Assembly: GCF_000002075.1 (NCBI RefSeq)
Contig: NW_004797280.1
Span: 2,022,592 to 2,086,591 of the forward strand
DNA from: Aplysia californica
Lineage: Eukaryota; Mollusca; Gastropoda; Aplysiida; Aplysiidae
Direction: 5' to 3'
Length of the DNA stretch: 64,000 nucleotides
A program made the translations under genes and the position numbers. Shown here piece after piece: positions 32,558 through 47,500 of the stretch. The notes under the pieces are model-generated. The model ran no database searches. It was not told the origin of the DNA and saw nothing but the letters and a program-made list of their open reading frames with translations. Position 1 is the stretch's first letter. Every line of letters begins with the position of its first letter.

Positions 32558-35500
32558 TCACTCCTTGCGTTCAGACAGGATTTTCAGCACCTCAGCCTTT
32601 TCCTTTTGAGCTTTTGCTATAGCAAGATCAATATCACCTTTCACCTGAAATAAAAAGCAAAATGAAATAATCATAAATCAAAATTTAGATTTGTAGTAAA
32701 TATGGAATGAGACATGCTTAGAGAAAGAATATCATGTGATTAAGTACTGAAACTCCAATTATAAAAAAATGAACAAGTATGTCTGTGCGACCAAAAAAAC
32801 CCTGAGATTTGCCACTAATTATTATCCGTTATCCAATAGTGTTTTTTCCTGCGTCCACTCAATACCTGTGCTGACATCTTTTCACTACCAAAAGCATATC
32901 TTTAAATGAAAAACAAAAATCTACATCGTTCAAAACTTAATCCCTCCTCATGCATATTTTTTGCAACTATAAACGCAAGTTACTTTCTTCTCTGTAATTG
33001 TATTCTAATTTGCATATAAATAAAAACTTACATTTGTAACATGAATAATCCTAAATCAGGTTAGAAGAAAAAAGGGTGGATTTGTGAAAAACAGTTATCT
33101 TTCTTGTGCTGTAGTGCATCAACTTGAAAGACATTTTGTCATACAACTTGTTTATTTTTATCAGAAGCAACTGAAATCTTATTCAGAATGAAATATTTCA
33201 GCCCATTCACAATTCACAGAAAAATAGTATGCGAACTATTCTTACTTTACAAAAATAAGCTTTTCATTGAAGTTAGGCTATAATATTTTTTTATCCAGAA
33301 TACATTTTTGAGATGTTCAAAGACAAATGGGCCTTCTTCTTCTTAACTCAGAAAAAGGCAAAAAACGTTCTCAATGACCATAAATTCCTTGAAATTGAAT
33401 TAACTTCATTCTACAATTTCCAATTGTGTTGTGACATGCACCTTGTTGGTGAAATCTGTGTCCTCGATCTGCTCCAGGTTGGTGAGAACATTGTAGTAGG
33501 CGCCCCAAACACCTGTCTCAAGGATGTGAGCTCCCGTCTGGAAAACATTACATAGTATTGAAACAACCAGTACTGTACATTGTTACCACATAGGCAATCA
33601 CTACTTCAGAATGACAAAGTTCTATCTGACATCTCTGGTTGCTTTGAGTTACGAAGACTATGAGGTCAGAAACCAAAGTTATAACTGCTCTGTCAAAATC
33701 GTAAGATTATTCAGAATTAATTGTTATCAAGAAATTCCAAGAATTGCATTTTAAAAAGCTTGACATGTTGTGAAACTCAAAAGTTTTGAAGTCAAATTTC
33801 TCAAAAACTAGGCTTGGCCAACTGAGAAGATAGAACTTTGTAATTCTGAGATAGCGAAGTGTCAATATGCACTAGTCCAGTTTTGATTTTAAGAGCTAAG
33901 ATTGAAGACAAGTAAACAAAAATAACAGGTTTTTTACTTTTATTTATTATTAAGCAGTCTGAAATACAGTCAAACCACGTTATACTGCCAACTTCATGCT
34001 CCTCCTAAAGTACGCATTAAATCAGAGTTTGACTGTACTTATAGATAAGTATACATGGCAATTGCTCTAAGTCATACCTGGAGGTCAGATTTGCAGTTGA
34101 TATTGCCAATTTTAGCCATCTCCTTCAAGTGTGGCCACATTTCATTAGCAATCTGAGCCACACACATTGGCACTTGAACAGCAGTCAGCATGCCTTGCCT
34201 CATGGCCTCCTCCCTCCTGATGAGGCCAAACAAAACAAGATTGTAACAGACATTTGCACAAAGTTGACCAGAAGAACATTTCAAAGTTAGTCCTAAACAA
34301 TATATGATGTTTGCCTGTCAAACCAGTAGTCCTGAATTTGATTCCTGCCCGTACCATATTTTCTACACCCCATGATCCTAAAGTAGGTAGATCAAGAATC
34401 TAGTCTTGTAAAATAGGGGTGAAAATTTTTTAAAGTCCCATGTGAAAGTTTCATTTCTTATTGATCATTCAGCAGATTGAAAAATAAAAAAGAGAAGACC
34501 CTTTGGGTTGGCATCCATGTAAAATCCCAAATTAATCATTATAAAAAAAACCTGAAGCCATTCTTGTCAGTATCAATATTAAGAGTACTTTTGAAAACAG
34601 CATGCCAGTCAAGAAACGATGTTATGTTCTATGTAGATAAAATGGCTATGTAGCCTACTTACTTAAAATCAACTGTACTGTAAGATGAAGTTCTAAGCTC
34701 TGCCATGGTTACGAAAACAAGAGCACTAAATGTGTTTTGTGCCAAATGGTGGTGTTGGCAAGGAGTAAAAAGTTTTGTTTCTTCTTTAAAACAAATGTTT
34801 CTTTATCAAGAGAAAAAAAAACACCTCTACAAAACAAACACGGAGAATCATCCAAGTTCCAAAACAGTGGCAAGGGGGTTCAAGATTCAGTGAGAGCTGA
34901 TGATGCTACAATTAGCAGATGTTGGAGCAAGAAAATTTCTGTCTTAACTGAAGTCAACACGACCGTAACACTTCAGGACATAGTACATAGTGAGACTAAA
35001 ACAGCCACTGCTTATAAGCTTAATTCAGCATGCACAGCAAAACACACACAAAAAAAAAAGAGAATAGTATTTAACCCACTCACTCTTTTTTCTCTTCTTC
35101 AGTCTTTTTCGGCAACTTTGTTGCAAGCTGTAATACAAAAAGAAGGTGTTCTTGATAAAATAATGGTTGCTAAAGACTAACTGGAAGATAGCATTTTTAG
35201 CAAGGAGCAGGTGAATATGATGTCAAGGATATGTTTGTTTTTAGACCGTTAGAAATTCACCTTGAGTACAAAACAAAATGATGAGTGAAGTGAAAATAGA
35301 AGTAAGCTTACTTTTATACAACAGTCACTACAAATCAGTGGCAAAAAGTACAATGATTACCAGAAACAGGTAGAGCACTGAGGAATCAAATATGGCTACA
35401 GTATGTTTCTATAATCATTTTAACAATGATGCTTCCCTTCTTGCAGCTAAATTGGCAACCAATGGTAGTTTCAAAATATGAGATATAAAAAAAAGTTAAA

Positions 35501-38500
35501 AGCTTTAAGTCATTCAAAATTCAGGAGATGCTCCTTTTATTTATGATGTAATTCATAGCAGCCAACTTTTCATAACCACAACAGACCCTACCCATGCAGC
35601 GGGTCAAGATGGTGGGCACTGGACCAAAAAAAAACCCTTCAAACCCTTTGCATTTTTCTGCAGTCAATACATTCAAACTATTCAAAGCAAACCCGTAACA
35701 ATAATGTCAGAAATGTTTAGTAAAGATCTCTTCAATTTTCGCATGGGCTTTGTTCTCATTATTAATTGCAAATCCGATCTTGAAAGTTTGTCATTTTTTT
35801 CAGTATCAGCAATCCATGATGAACAAAACCAGAAAAATAGAGAATACATATATTTTCTCACACAAAAATGGACTCCCGGACTCAGATTATTAAAAAAAAT
35901 GTATCAAATGAGTTGTGTTGTTTATATAGGCAACTCATTGGCAGCTATGGATTTGTATGAAGCAAGCAATTTGCTCACCTAGGAAAATGACGAGTTCTGA
36001 ATTGTTGTTTCTGTGTCAGTATCTAGTATCAGTAGTTTTAATACACATGAAAGTTCACAAAAAAAGAAACCTACCACAACTAATACATTCCTTCAAAAGA
36101 ACAAAACCAATCATGAGCACAATGGCATACATGTCCATATGGATGACCCAACGCAAAGTCATCTAAAGAAAGATAATATGGAAGTTGTCAACTGTGACAA
36201 TAGGCTACTTGTATGAGCCAGCAAAATCTTCAGAGCAATTTTACGATGCTTTACTTGAAAGGTGAACAAAGAGGTGGATGATATGAATGCGGCTACATAC
36301 CATAAATTCACTGAAAGCAGCAGCATCCGCATCAATGAATGGAATCAAGTCTTTCATGCCTTTGTACAGAGGTGGAATCAGGCGTCTCATTTCACCATCT
36401 ATATTGGAAAACTTGCGGTTACCATAACTCAGGAACCCAACCATGGAACCCAAAGCAGCACCCTAAGAACAAAAAAACAAACAAAAAGAACAAAGACACT
36501 TAAGAACAATAAAGATAAGTAATGAATGGTAAGCATAAAAAAGATTTGCCTTTGAAAGCAGTTTTTCTGTCCACCGTAGCTCTCTCTGTGGTGTGTTTAA
36601 TTTCACATCAGGTTATCGATTTTTGCAAGTATAATCTCCTGTCCCACCACCCCCCCTCCCCTTTTCCCCAAATCATCAACTCAACCCACTGTGAATGATA
36701 TCTTCAAACAGCCCTCATTATTTTCCAACAAAATCAGATTAAGACCCTTTCACATCATAGTAAGCATGTGAAATTGAAGCAATATTTTTTTTCATTTTTA
36801 AAATCAGGGAAGCAGAGATGGAAGCATGAGATAGCAATGTGATACTCATTGCAATTAAATCAACATCTAATCTATAAACAAAAATCAATTCATGAAGAGA
36901 TATAATGAATGACTGTTATTGAAGATCGAAAAATTAGACAATAACATATTATATACAGGTAGGCCGATGCAAACATATGTGACTTCAGACACCAAAATAT
37001 GAGGCTGGCCCTTCATTGTTCCTACCAAAGATGAACATAGAGCAGCCACAGAGCCCCCTCCAGGTGATGGTGACCGAGACCCAACAGTCATGATAAAGTC
37101 CTTGAGATCCATGCCAACCAGAGCTCCTTCTCTCTCTGGCTGAATCATATACCTATTCAAAGAAAAGAAAACAAGAGCCTTATTCACTCTCTTCAGACAT
37201 TTTCCTACACAGTCCTGTACAAAGTTATACAAACTACAATCTCAATAATCTTACTCAAAAAACAACACATCAAGAAATTCATCCAGATAGACCAATCATT
37301 ACAGATATGTGTCAACACCCACATGTACAGGTAAGCTTTACAAAGAAACAGAAGTAAAGTTCAAAGTGGAGAAAAAAACCAAAGAGAAACAAAATTATAA
37401 TAAGTCAGCTAGAAAGGGCAACACATTAAGTTTAGTTTTAGTTTTAGTAGAGTTTTTACTGCGCTCACAACTGCATAAGATCATATGAGTGCCAAGGGGT
37501 GGATGTCAACAAAAAAGTCCATACAGGGAATCAGGCTTACTGTGCTTACCTCTCTAGCTTCAAAAGCACAACGTCTGCTTCGACTATCAAGGCACCCCAG
37601 AAATAGTGGGTCACAAGAGTGTGACAAACATACAAAAGAAGTAGAGGAAAAATGATGATAGTAAGGATTGGGAAAGAAAAAGCAGCAGTTCCCCGTTGCA
37701 GTTCAAAGTTATGAGCATGACATTGATGGATCAGCCCATTTACAATTCTACTGTGCATAAGAACATGTTACTGTCCCCCCTTTGGGAATGGCCTAAAGAC
37801 ACTTCAGTCAGTAGTATCGCCTCAGGGAGTTGGGCTACACTTTACCTCAAGAAAAAGGAGGTAAAAAATTTAATATAGCATGTGGTGAAGAAGTACTGCT
37901 TTGTTCCTCTTCGATTTTTTCTCCTCTTTGAACTTTATTTCTATTTAATTGTATCCTTACTATCATAGCTTACTGGTACCTGTTTCTCTGAGCGCAGTAA
38001 GTGTTGACACACATAGCACAAAAACAAACTTCCCTGGTTCTTGTGGTATCTGCGTGCACATTAGAAAATTTACAATCCGCATTACTATTTCATTCCAGAA
38101 CAACCCTATCATGAGTAATCTCTTTTTCAACTTTATTCTCTCTGTCACATATCAGAAACACATGTTATTATTGTTAACACATTACACCCTAAGGGCCTGG
38201 ACGGGAAGTCCATTGTTAGATCCTAAGCAAGGGAAAGGAACCCCCAACCCGTGAATACAAGCGTTTAAAAAACAATTTTAGAAATACTAAACAAATTCCA
38301 AATATCCTAAAAAAATGAAAGCTCAAAAGTAAAATGAATGTAGTTTCAAAAAAAATAAAACTTTAAGTATGCACAGAATCTTTGAAAAGTTTTAAACTTT
38401 AGTTCAATCGGGGAGTCCGACCTGTCACTCTCACTCTCAGCCTCGTGATCGGGTCCTAGATCTAAATTCTAGATTTTCTACATCTGGTCAATCTGAATCG

Positions 38501-41500
38501 CTCCTAACTATTGCTAGGTTTTCATCAAAATCTGAGTCATCTGATTAGTCATATGCTGGATTTTGCTCAAATACATCGTTATTTCCTTTTTCGAACTCAA
38601 TTGTGTCACTTTTCAACAAGTCGAGACACCTTCGAAGTGTCGGTAACGCGATTGCACTTCAATCGATTCTAATACTAAAACTACTGGCCTGAAAATTTTT
38701 GTTTCGGTATAAAACGAAAGAAAAAACTTTTTGCGATAACTATGCAAATCAAAATCTAGGCCACAGAGTCTCATCAAGGCAAGACTTCGTTTCTAAAGAC
38801 GCTAGGTCAGCGCGGGTGGTTCCAGGTGAGTTAAGGTGAAGCACGTAAGGAAATTCCTGGGCGATTCCGGGCGAGTAGGGTGTAATGTGTTAAAAAGTTC
38901 AATTTGCTAAAACTTACTCAACGATCCTTTCCTTGGGACTGAATGCTCCGAGTGAATTCAGGCCTAATCTATTAATGACCTGAAACAGAAAGGAAATCTT
39001 TCAAAATTCCATACCACTACGACATGAATCTGAATCTGTAATTCACCTGAAGGAAAAAAGAAATCTTTCCAGTACACAATACATGCATTTCAGAAATGTG
39101 AATTTTAAAAAACCTGTTAACCCTATCCGTACGCCCCGGGGTAATTTTGTAACCCTGGGGTTGTATTGTTCACATTTAAGAATACTTCTAGTACGAAGAT
39201 CTCTTTGAAACTTCCAGTATTTCTTAAAAAATCATGACAGACTGCTATGCAAAACGTACGGATTGGATTAACGAGTAAATTTCGTCTTTTGAAAGTGATG
39301 GCACAGAGTTCCCCACATTGTATGGACATGATAGTAAAATGCAACGTACGGATAGGGTTAAGTCTAAAACTTGTTTTTTTTCTTAAAACTATTTTCTCCG
39401 AGACAAAAATACAAGAAATGAATCTACACACACATAACATAGCACGCAATAACAAATTCATTAGCAGCAGTACAGAGTATCACAGTCTTCAGTTTTAGAG
39501 GGCTTCTGTGGGCCATCCTCTGAAATCCAGACGATTTCTTGTCTAGATAGAATGAAGAAGAGCAATATTAAAGAAGGAAAATAATGTATTCACCTCAAGT
39601 TTTTGCCAAGCTCTAAAGACCTTATGAGGAAAACAAAGATTATTCCCAGCAAATAAAATGCTTACCAGTCTGAGTTTCTGGTCTTCCTCCAAAATGAAGA
39701 GGTTTTCAGCCTTCATGTAGTACTCTGCAGTGTCCATCATAGCTTGCAAAGGCACCAGTCCCACTATTTGGGATCCCACAACAGCCAAGTCTAGATCCTA
39801 GTGACAGACAAAACATGAACAATAATGTTAAAAATTTCTCCTTATGGTGAAAAAATATTTACTTAGAGGGAAAAAAGAATCTACTTTTATAAATATACAG
39901 TTCAGGTAAACTGAAACGTCTTCTTCCATTTGTGAGAGTGTGCTTGCATGTATATGTACATCCATGTTTCACATCCTATGTTTTTCTGTGCTTTATCTTG
40001 TTAGTTTAGTTCACAATTCCCTAAACCAGTCGCATCACATATTATACTGACCCACAATGTTCTAAAATCTCTGCCCCCCAAAGTCAAAGTTCTCATCAGC
40101 ATATTCAGCATGACACCCCCCTCCCGAAATGGAAATGTGAAGAAAGCTGGGATTCAGCAAACACTTAAGAGCAGAAAAGCAAGGGTTTTTTCCAACCAGT
40201 GTCTGGCTACAGAAAATTGCTCTAGAAAAACTCAACATGCTTTTCTCCTGTTGTTGACATCAGCACAAGTATCATGACTCATTTTTCTTTGCCTTGTTCT
40301 GACTCAGTTTGAGCCTCGCGTAACATAAACTACATGAGCTGCGGACAACAGAACCAAACTGACAACAAGTTCATGGGTGGACACGTGTATGTTTTCGGGT
40401 TGTTTTTTTCAGTAAACACTGGAGGCATAAAAAAACTGATGACCTATTATATTTACCTGTAACTGACCTTCTTCATACTTTAAATCCCAAGAATGAACTA
40501 GGTATACAGTGGAATTTTCATTTCTAAAAAAAGGAAGAACAGATTGATTCAAAAATACATTTGTGCCTACCTCAATATGACAGTCAAATGAACACTCTGC
40601 CATGCCAAGAAAGACATTTAAAGATATAGTTATCTAGTTTAAATAAGGTGCTGTGGTGCAACATTCTAATGATGTTTTTGAGGCAAGGAATTAGTGATTG
40701 GGTCAGGAAAAGAATGAATAAAAAAAGGTGAATGTGGGTGTGCATGCTAAGAAACTGTTGAAATAAATGAAGTACAGTTGAACCTGCTTTAATGGAAACC
40801 TATATAAAACGGAAACCTTTCTAAACGGAACCTCCCCACTCTCCCCTTGATATATTCCTCTTTAATTACCTGTATAAATCGGAAACCTGTCCAACGTGGA
40901 AATGGAAAGAAAAATCCGCTCCCTTCCGAGGGTTTCAGCTGTCTAAGACAGAAAAATGCTTTGCCCATTTAGCTCTGATTTGAAACAAAACTCGCAAGTT
41001 TGGTTCCACCGGCTCTAAACCCAACGCCATGGCCATGTCGCTGGGCGAGGAAGGGGAGTAGGAGTGCAATTTGGGCGTAGATGTTACCCCATCATGTGAG
41101 CCCTGAGCAATGCAGATGGTCAGGGTAGTGTGGGTGTAAAATCTCATGACTGCCCATGAGAGTACTCGAGTGGCGAGCCACTACAGAAACTTTCCTAGGT
41201 AGCCAGAAGCCAGAGGTATGAAATTAGGTTGACCAATACCTGCCGCCCCGATCCTACGGTCGGCTGAGAAAAAAGTTCCTCGAATTGTTATTACATGGCA
41301 GTGAGGAGTGGCATTGACTGACTGTGCTTAATACACCGATGGGTGGGCTAAGGGTGGAAGCAAAGGAGATGTCAAACATTTCAGTTTTTAATAGCTCAAA
41401 TAGTGGTCCTATGAAAGGAGAGCCCTGGTGGTAATTGGATAAGTAAGACTGCGCATGTCATTATCAGAGAGGATAGAAATTGAGAGGTGTGAAGTTTTTA

Positions 41501-44500
41501 CCACTGCTTGCTGATTGGACAAGCGATCCTTGATCCCACCGGCTGGGCCTTTGAATCCCCTCCCCCCCCCCCCCATCTTCCCCTAAATTCCCCTGTCTAA
41601 GACGAAATTTTTTTCTGGCTCCCTTGCGATTCCGTCTTAGACAGGTTCGACTGTATTCATTAAAATTGTTAAATATGTTGGGTTTTTTTTAACATGCATA
41701 CCTTAGCATCCTTGACGCACTCCTCATACACATGATGAATTCCGGTTACTTCATGGTCTGTAATGTTGACAGACACCTGAGCCATATTCGCCTCCTCCAG
41801 GTACCAGCCAATGGCCTGCACAGATTTTAGTCTCCCAGGCTGGAAACAAACATAAGTGCCATCACAAAAAAGATCTGAATATTGTATACTATTAAAATAT
41901 AAATAAGTATATAATTTTTATTGCATGACTCTCAAGCAATTACAATTTTTCTGGTCCAATTGTTAACGAAGTAAATCTGCTTTCTTTTCTCTCCACTTAC
42001 TAAAAATACAAAGTTTTTCATATGTAATGCTTTTGCATAGCAACACTGAACATTGGCCAATGATCAGACAATAATCTTCAAAAGCACAAATCAAACCTCA
42101 TAGAAGCACAACATGCACAAAAAATTAAAACAAAAGTGCAAGGCCAACGACTTCAAAATGCATCTTAGGATTTGGTGTCTACCTTCCATTATGTACATTC
42201 ACATTAACTCATTCGCTACGCCGAGCCGTGGTGGGCGGCGCGGCTAATGTGCTGTCAGTACGCTAAGCCACCCCCGGCGGCTCGAGAACCGATCTTCAAT
42301 TTTAGCTTAGATTCTATTCCAATCCGCATCCACTGAAAATCGGAAGTTTAGATTCAGTTTTGAAACGCGATTTAATATTTCCACTGAAAATCGGAAGTTT
42401 AGATTCAGTTTTGAAACGCGATTTCGTAGTTTATTCGACTTTGTTTTATCTATCATTATTTTGCCCACTAAAGAAGTGTAGGACTCTTTTTTACAATATT
42501 GATACGATTGGACTCATATTGCCAATGCACTTTTATTTAGAAGTCAATATTGAGTACGATCTGGTCTCATATTGTCAAAATATGTTTTTCTCCAAAATCA
42601 ATACTTATTGATGAAATTACCCAAAAGATGCCACTCAAGACATGTATAGATTTATTCCAAATGCAATTCTGAATAATTCCATATTAGATACGAGTGGGTT
42701 TTTATCTGTTTGTGATCCTTTTTCAAGATTATTTTTTAAAAAATTTATTTTCAATATCGGATGTTATGATCCAAATGTACAAATATTATGGAATGTATGT
42801 AAATAACTGCAAACTTTTCTATATTTTCCAGTTCTATATTCATTTATGGTTGTTTTGATATATCATTTGACTAGGTGCAAGCATATTTTTTGAGTTTCAC
42901 CAAAGATTATAAAGTTTTTATTTTCAAATTTTATCCACATCCAATCAAAATTGTGTTGCATAATCGCCTCTTACAGGAACCAAAGTTGAAAAATACATAA
43001 ATGAACATTACAGATGTATTCCACAATCCATACTGAAAATATTGGTATATAATATGTTGATATTTATTTGAATTTGTCGCCCCAAAGACCTTTTAACTGC
43101 CCACTAATCATCATCTCATTCGCCCTCCCGAAAAAAATTCGTCCACAAGCCGAAAATAATACGTAGCGAATGAGTCAATGGGAGGCACACAAGGACTATT
43201 TTAGTTTTAGTAAGGTTTTATGGCTTTTGCAACTGCATAAGGTAATATGAGCGCCAAGGGGTGGATGTCAGCAGAGAAGTCCAAACGGGGAATCAAGCTT
43301 ACTCTATTCACCTCTCTAGCCTCAACAGCACAAAGTCTGCTTTGACTATCAAGGCACCCCGGAAATAGCAGTTTACAAGAGAGTGACAAACATACACCAG
43401 ATGTAGAGGAAAAAATGATGATAGTAAGGATGAGGAAAGAAAAAGCAGTAGTTCCCCCAAAAGTTGTTCCGGCACAGTATGACCATGACATTGATAAATC
43501 AACCCATTTAGAATTCTACTGTGAATAAGAATTAATGTCCCCCTTAGGGAAAGGCCTAAAGACAACTTCAGTCAATAGCACTGCCCTGCCCTGGTGGGGG
43601 GAGGGGGGGGAGCATACAAGAAATAATGTAAAACCAGATAGCTTTAGGCTCGGATTAAAAGAGCTCCCCTTTCACAGATTTCTAATTCAGCTTTCAAGGA
43701 GTAAAAACAATCAAATAAAAAAAATAAAAAATTTCTTGATGATGGATGCAAGATGTGAAAAAGTGATGTCCTGTTCTCATAAATATAACAAAAGATAACA
43801 TTTGTATAGCGCAAATTCCTGCTCAACAGCAAACTCTCTGCGCTTCACAATCTCAACTATTACCCTAGCAGACCTGATAGCATTCTGAAACAATCTCAAC
43901 TTCCTGGGAAGCATACAGTGCAAGCTGCCATTTAAAGGTGCTAAAACACTATCATACTGACAAGATCTTTCGCTCTCTATGGCTGGGTACCCATTCCCAC
44001 CTGAGTGAAATGAGGAAAGTTTGTGTAAAGTGCCTTTCCCAAGGGTACAACGTCAGGCCAACAGCTCCAACCCCCAAACCCGCAATCTCACAATTACGAG
44101 TCTGGTAGCCTAACCACTAGACTGTTGAATAATTGTAACAGCTGTATTTCAAAGTATGGACTAGTGGCCTTCAATTCTTTATTGAAATACCACACTATGT
44201 CCTTTCACTGAGTTGAGACTTTGTACCTTGCACAGAGATATTTTACGGACTTAAAAATGTCATCTTTCAATCAAAACAAAAAACTAACAAACATTGACAA
44301 GAGCAAAACAAACTATTGATACAAAATATTCTTGAAGTAGGCTATCAGGACTGTCCAGTGTCAAAATGGGGATTACCAATCTTTACCTCCTCATCTCCTC
44401 TTCCATTTTCACGAATGTTGAGTGCAAGTCTATGTGCCTGTTCCTTTGTAGCCAAAAGGTTCACATTGTATGCAATAAGGAACTTCCTTGCCCCAACTGC

Positions 44501-47500
44501 TGTAGCACCCCAAGAAGGAATAAAGTCTGTAAGACCATAGTCTGGTCGCCACAATGGATCTTTTAACTGTAAATAAAATAAATGGAGGAAAGCATGTGAG
44601 AACATCAAATTCAAAAAGTGCACATTGAAAGCCAAACAGGAGAATGGGTGGGTGTGCAACCCACTGACCATTGTTTACTTATCATAAGATGAACAGAACA
44701 GGTATTTATTCATTTGCTGGGATAGTATATATCACCCTTACTTTCTCACAGATGACATACTAGCGGCTGTAATGGTTAGGCACTTTGCTGTCCCATGCAG
44801 GAGACCCGAGTTCAATTACCGATTCTGCTGACATGTTGTATCCCTCTCAGACTAGGGTGACCCTGACAGGCAGAGTTTGAGACTCGCCTCCTAAATGAAC
44901 TAAATTGTGTCAATCGAGGCGTAAAAACACCTACATTACAAAAAAACAATAAAAAAAAAATTATGACATCCACTTTGAAATTTAAAAAGAAAATCAAGAT
45001 CACCAACAACACTTCCTTGACATGGAGGAAGATGTAAGTTCAAGACTTTTCTGTGAACTAACAAGCAACAATGAGCATGGAATGCAAAGGAATGTAGGGG
45101 AGTTTCAAACTATCAATTTTTTAATGTAAATTTCGTTCAGTCTGCAAGTTTCTGCATACAAATTCATCTTCCAAATACCAAATAATAACTTTGTTGATGA
45201 TCAAGCCAACAGCATTTGCAGCTTAAGCAAGCAAGTAAAGCCAAGCATCACACCTTACAACACTGGGTTGACTTACTTTCTCAGGCAGAGCTTCATATTC
45301 CCCAGCTCTAACTTGAGGCAGTGTCTTCCTGTGAGCAGAGGTTGATGCGTCTGCATACAAATACACTGAGGAAGATAATCATGGATGTTTTAGAAAACTC
45401 CTCCTCAAAATACATTTCAATAAAATCTGATTTTTGAGTGGCTAGCAGAGTATAATAGATAAGGAATATGATACAATGAAAAAGATAGGAAGCAAGTATA
45501 GAAGCGATTATCTAAAGTATGGACTCATTATCTAAAGTATGGACTCATTAAGACATCACAAAGTATTTGATAAATGTATACGGAATGGGAGAAGTACAAT
45601 TTGTTTAGATCTCAGGTGAAATAAGCTAAGCCTGCCCTGCTAGCTACCCCAATCCATGACTCAGACCACTTTCAACCACCCACTGCAAGTAAGCATTAAA
45701 AAAGAGTTAACTTTTTTTTTACAATGACCTGCAAATTTGTATAACACATGAATCAAGTTGAAAATCTGATCAGTAACAATCATTCAGATACCATCTTGAA
45801 ACAGCAATTCTGTTTGCAGTAAAAACCACAAAAGGGCAAAAAGCAAAATCTGGTCTAGTGGCATAATCTAAAGTGGATTTTATTTGCAGCTTTTAAGTCC
45901 AATTGGCAGACCATAAAAAGAACCATAAAGAGGGAACAAAATATGGAGGGATGGGGGGAGGGGGGCACCCGTGTGGTTCTCGGGGCCCTGTCCAAGAGAC
46001 AGGGGAGCAAAGAATAGGACCACTGTATCCGTACCGCGCATGTCGTAGAAGGCGACTAAGGTCGGTTAGGCAAAGGCTTAGCAGCCCTTTCCCGTAAAAC
46101 AAAAAGCAGCTACAAAAACACCAACAGAAAAAACAACACGACCGCCAGTTCTGGAAGATGGAGGACTTTCATCACCGAGGAGAGGACAGAATATGGAGTG
46201 TAGAATGACGCAGGGTGGTGAAAGCCGAAAGGAAGCCGCCAAGCCGAGAAACCTTCTGTCGACCAGAAGAACCACCAGACTTGGTACCAAGAAATTCAGG
46301 AGATCAATAAGGGATGTTAGAGTTTACAGGGGTGCAGACGTAGCTTCGGACCATCATCTGCTCATTTCAACAATCTGACTAAAACTAAAGTGAAGACACG
46401 GAATTGTCAATAATCATAGGTACCGGTACAACGTGGAATTTCTGAGAGAGCCATCATCAGGAGAGGAGTTTAAAGTAGCGGTTAAGAACAGATTTCAAGT
46501 GTTGGAAACACTAGGCAAGGATAGCAGCGTGGAAGAAACATGGGAGGCAATAAAAGAAGGCTGGACCACTGTGTGTCAAGAGGTACTGGGGAAACAGAAA
46601 CGTGAGCACAAGCCTTGGACATCGGCCACCACTCTGAGGAAGATAGAAGACAGGAAAAAGAAAAAGGATCAGGTAAACAGGAGCAAGACAAGAGCAGCCA
46701 AAGCAAAGGCCCCAGAAGAATACACTAAAGCAATGAAGGAGGTAAAAGTCAGCGTAAGGAAAGACAAAAGAAACTATGTAGATGACCTAGCACGCGAGGC
46801 AGAGGAAGCAGCAGGGGCAGGAAACATGAGAGGACTGTATGAAACCACCAAAAAACTTGCAGGCAGGTACAAGAACGCAGATGTGCCAGTGAAGGATAAG
46901 GACGGAAAGCTTCTCACAAATCCAGACGAACAGAAAGAACGCTGGAAGGAGCATTCCAAAGAGCTACTGAACAGACCAAGGCCAGAAAAACAGTTGACAT
47001 TCCACCACCAGAGATTGATCTGGGGGTAAGTGAAGAAAAGCCTAGTTTAGAGGAGATCAAGGAGACGATAAAACACCAGAAAGCAGGCAAGGCAGTCGGC
47101 CCAGATGAAATTCCCCCTGAAGTTCTCAAGGCGGATATCGACACTGTGACAGGGATTCTTCATGGTATTATTGGCAAGATACGGGACAGCGAAGAAATTC
47201 CACAGAATTGGAGAGAGGGATTGCTCGTGAAACTACCCAAGAAAGGAGACCTGCATGAGTGTAAAAACTAGAGGAATCATGCTCCTGTCCATTCCTGGGA
47301 AGATTTTAAGTCGTACCATACTGGAAAGACTGAAGGAAGCCATGGATGCAAAACTAAGAGAGGAGCAGGCAGGATTTAGCAATGACCACGAAAAACCTTT
47401 TTTTGCCAGAAAGTGTTTGCAAATATGTGCATTTTGTAGCTGTATCTTCACAGAGCATGGAACTTTTTGAATTTTTGAAATCCATCAATAAACAAAAAAA

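Noticed and set aside
44766-44830. Functional tRNA gene
   Set aside because: A and B boxes are present, but the cloverleaf does not close and a SINE body follows directly.
46193-46378. Separate small gene in FTCD intron 3
   Set aside because: The frame ends in an AP-endonuclease-like motif and is collinear with the LINE that follows.
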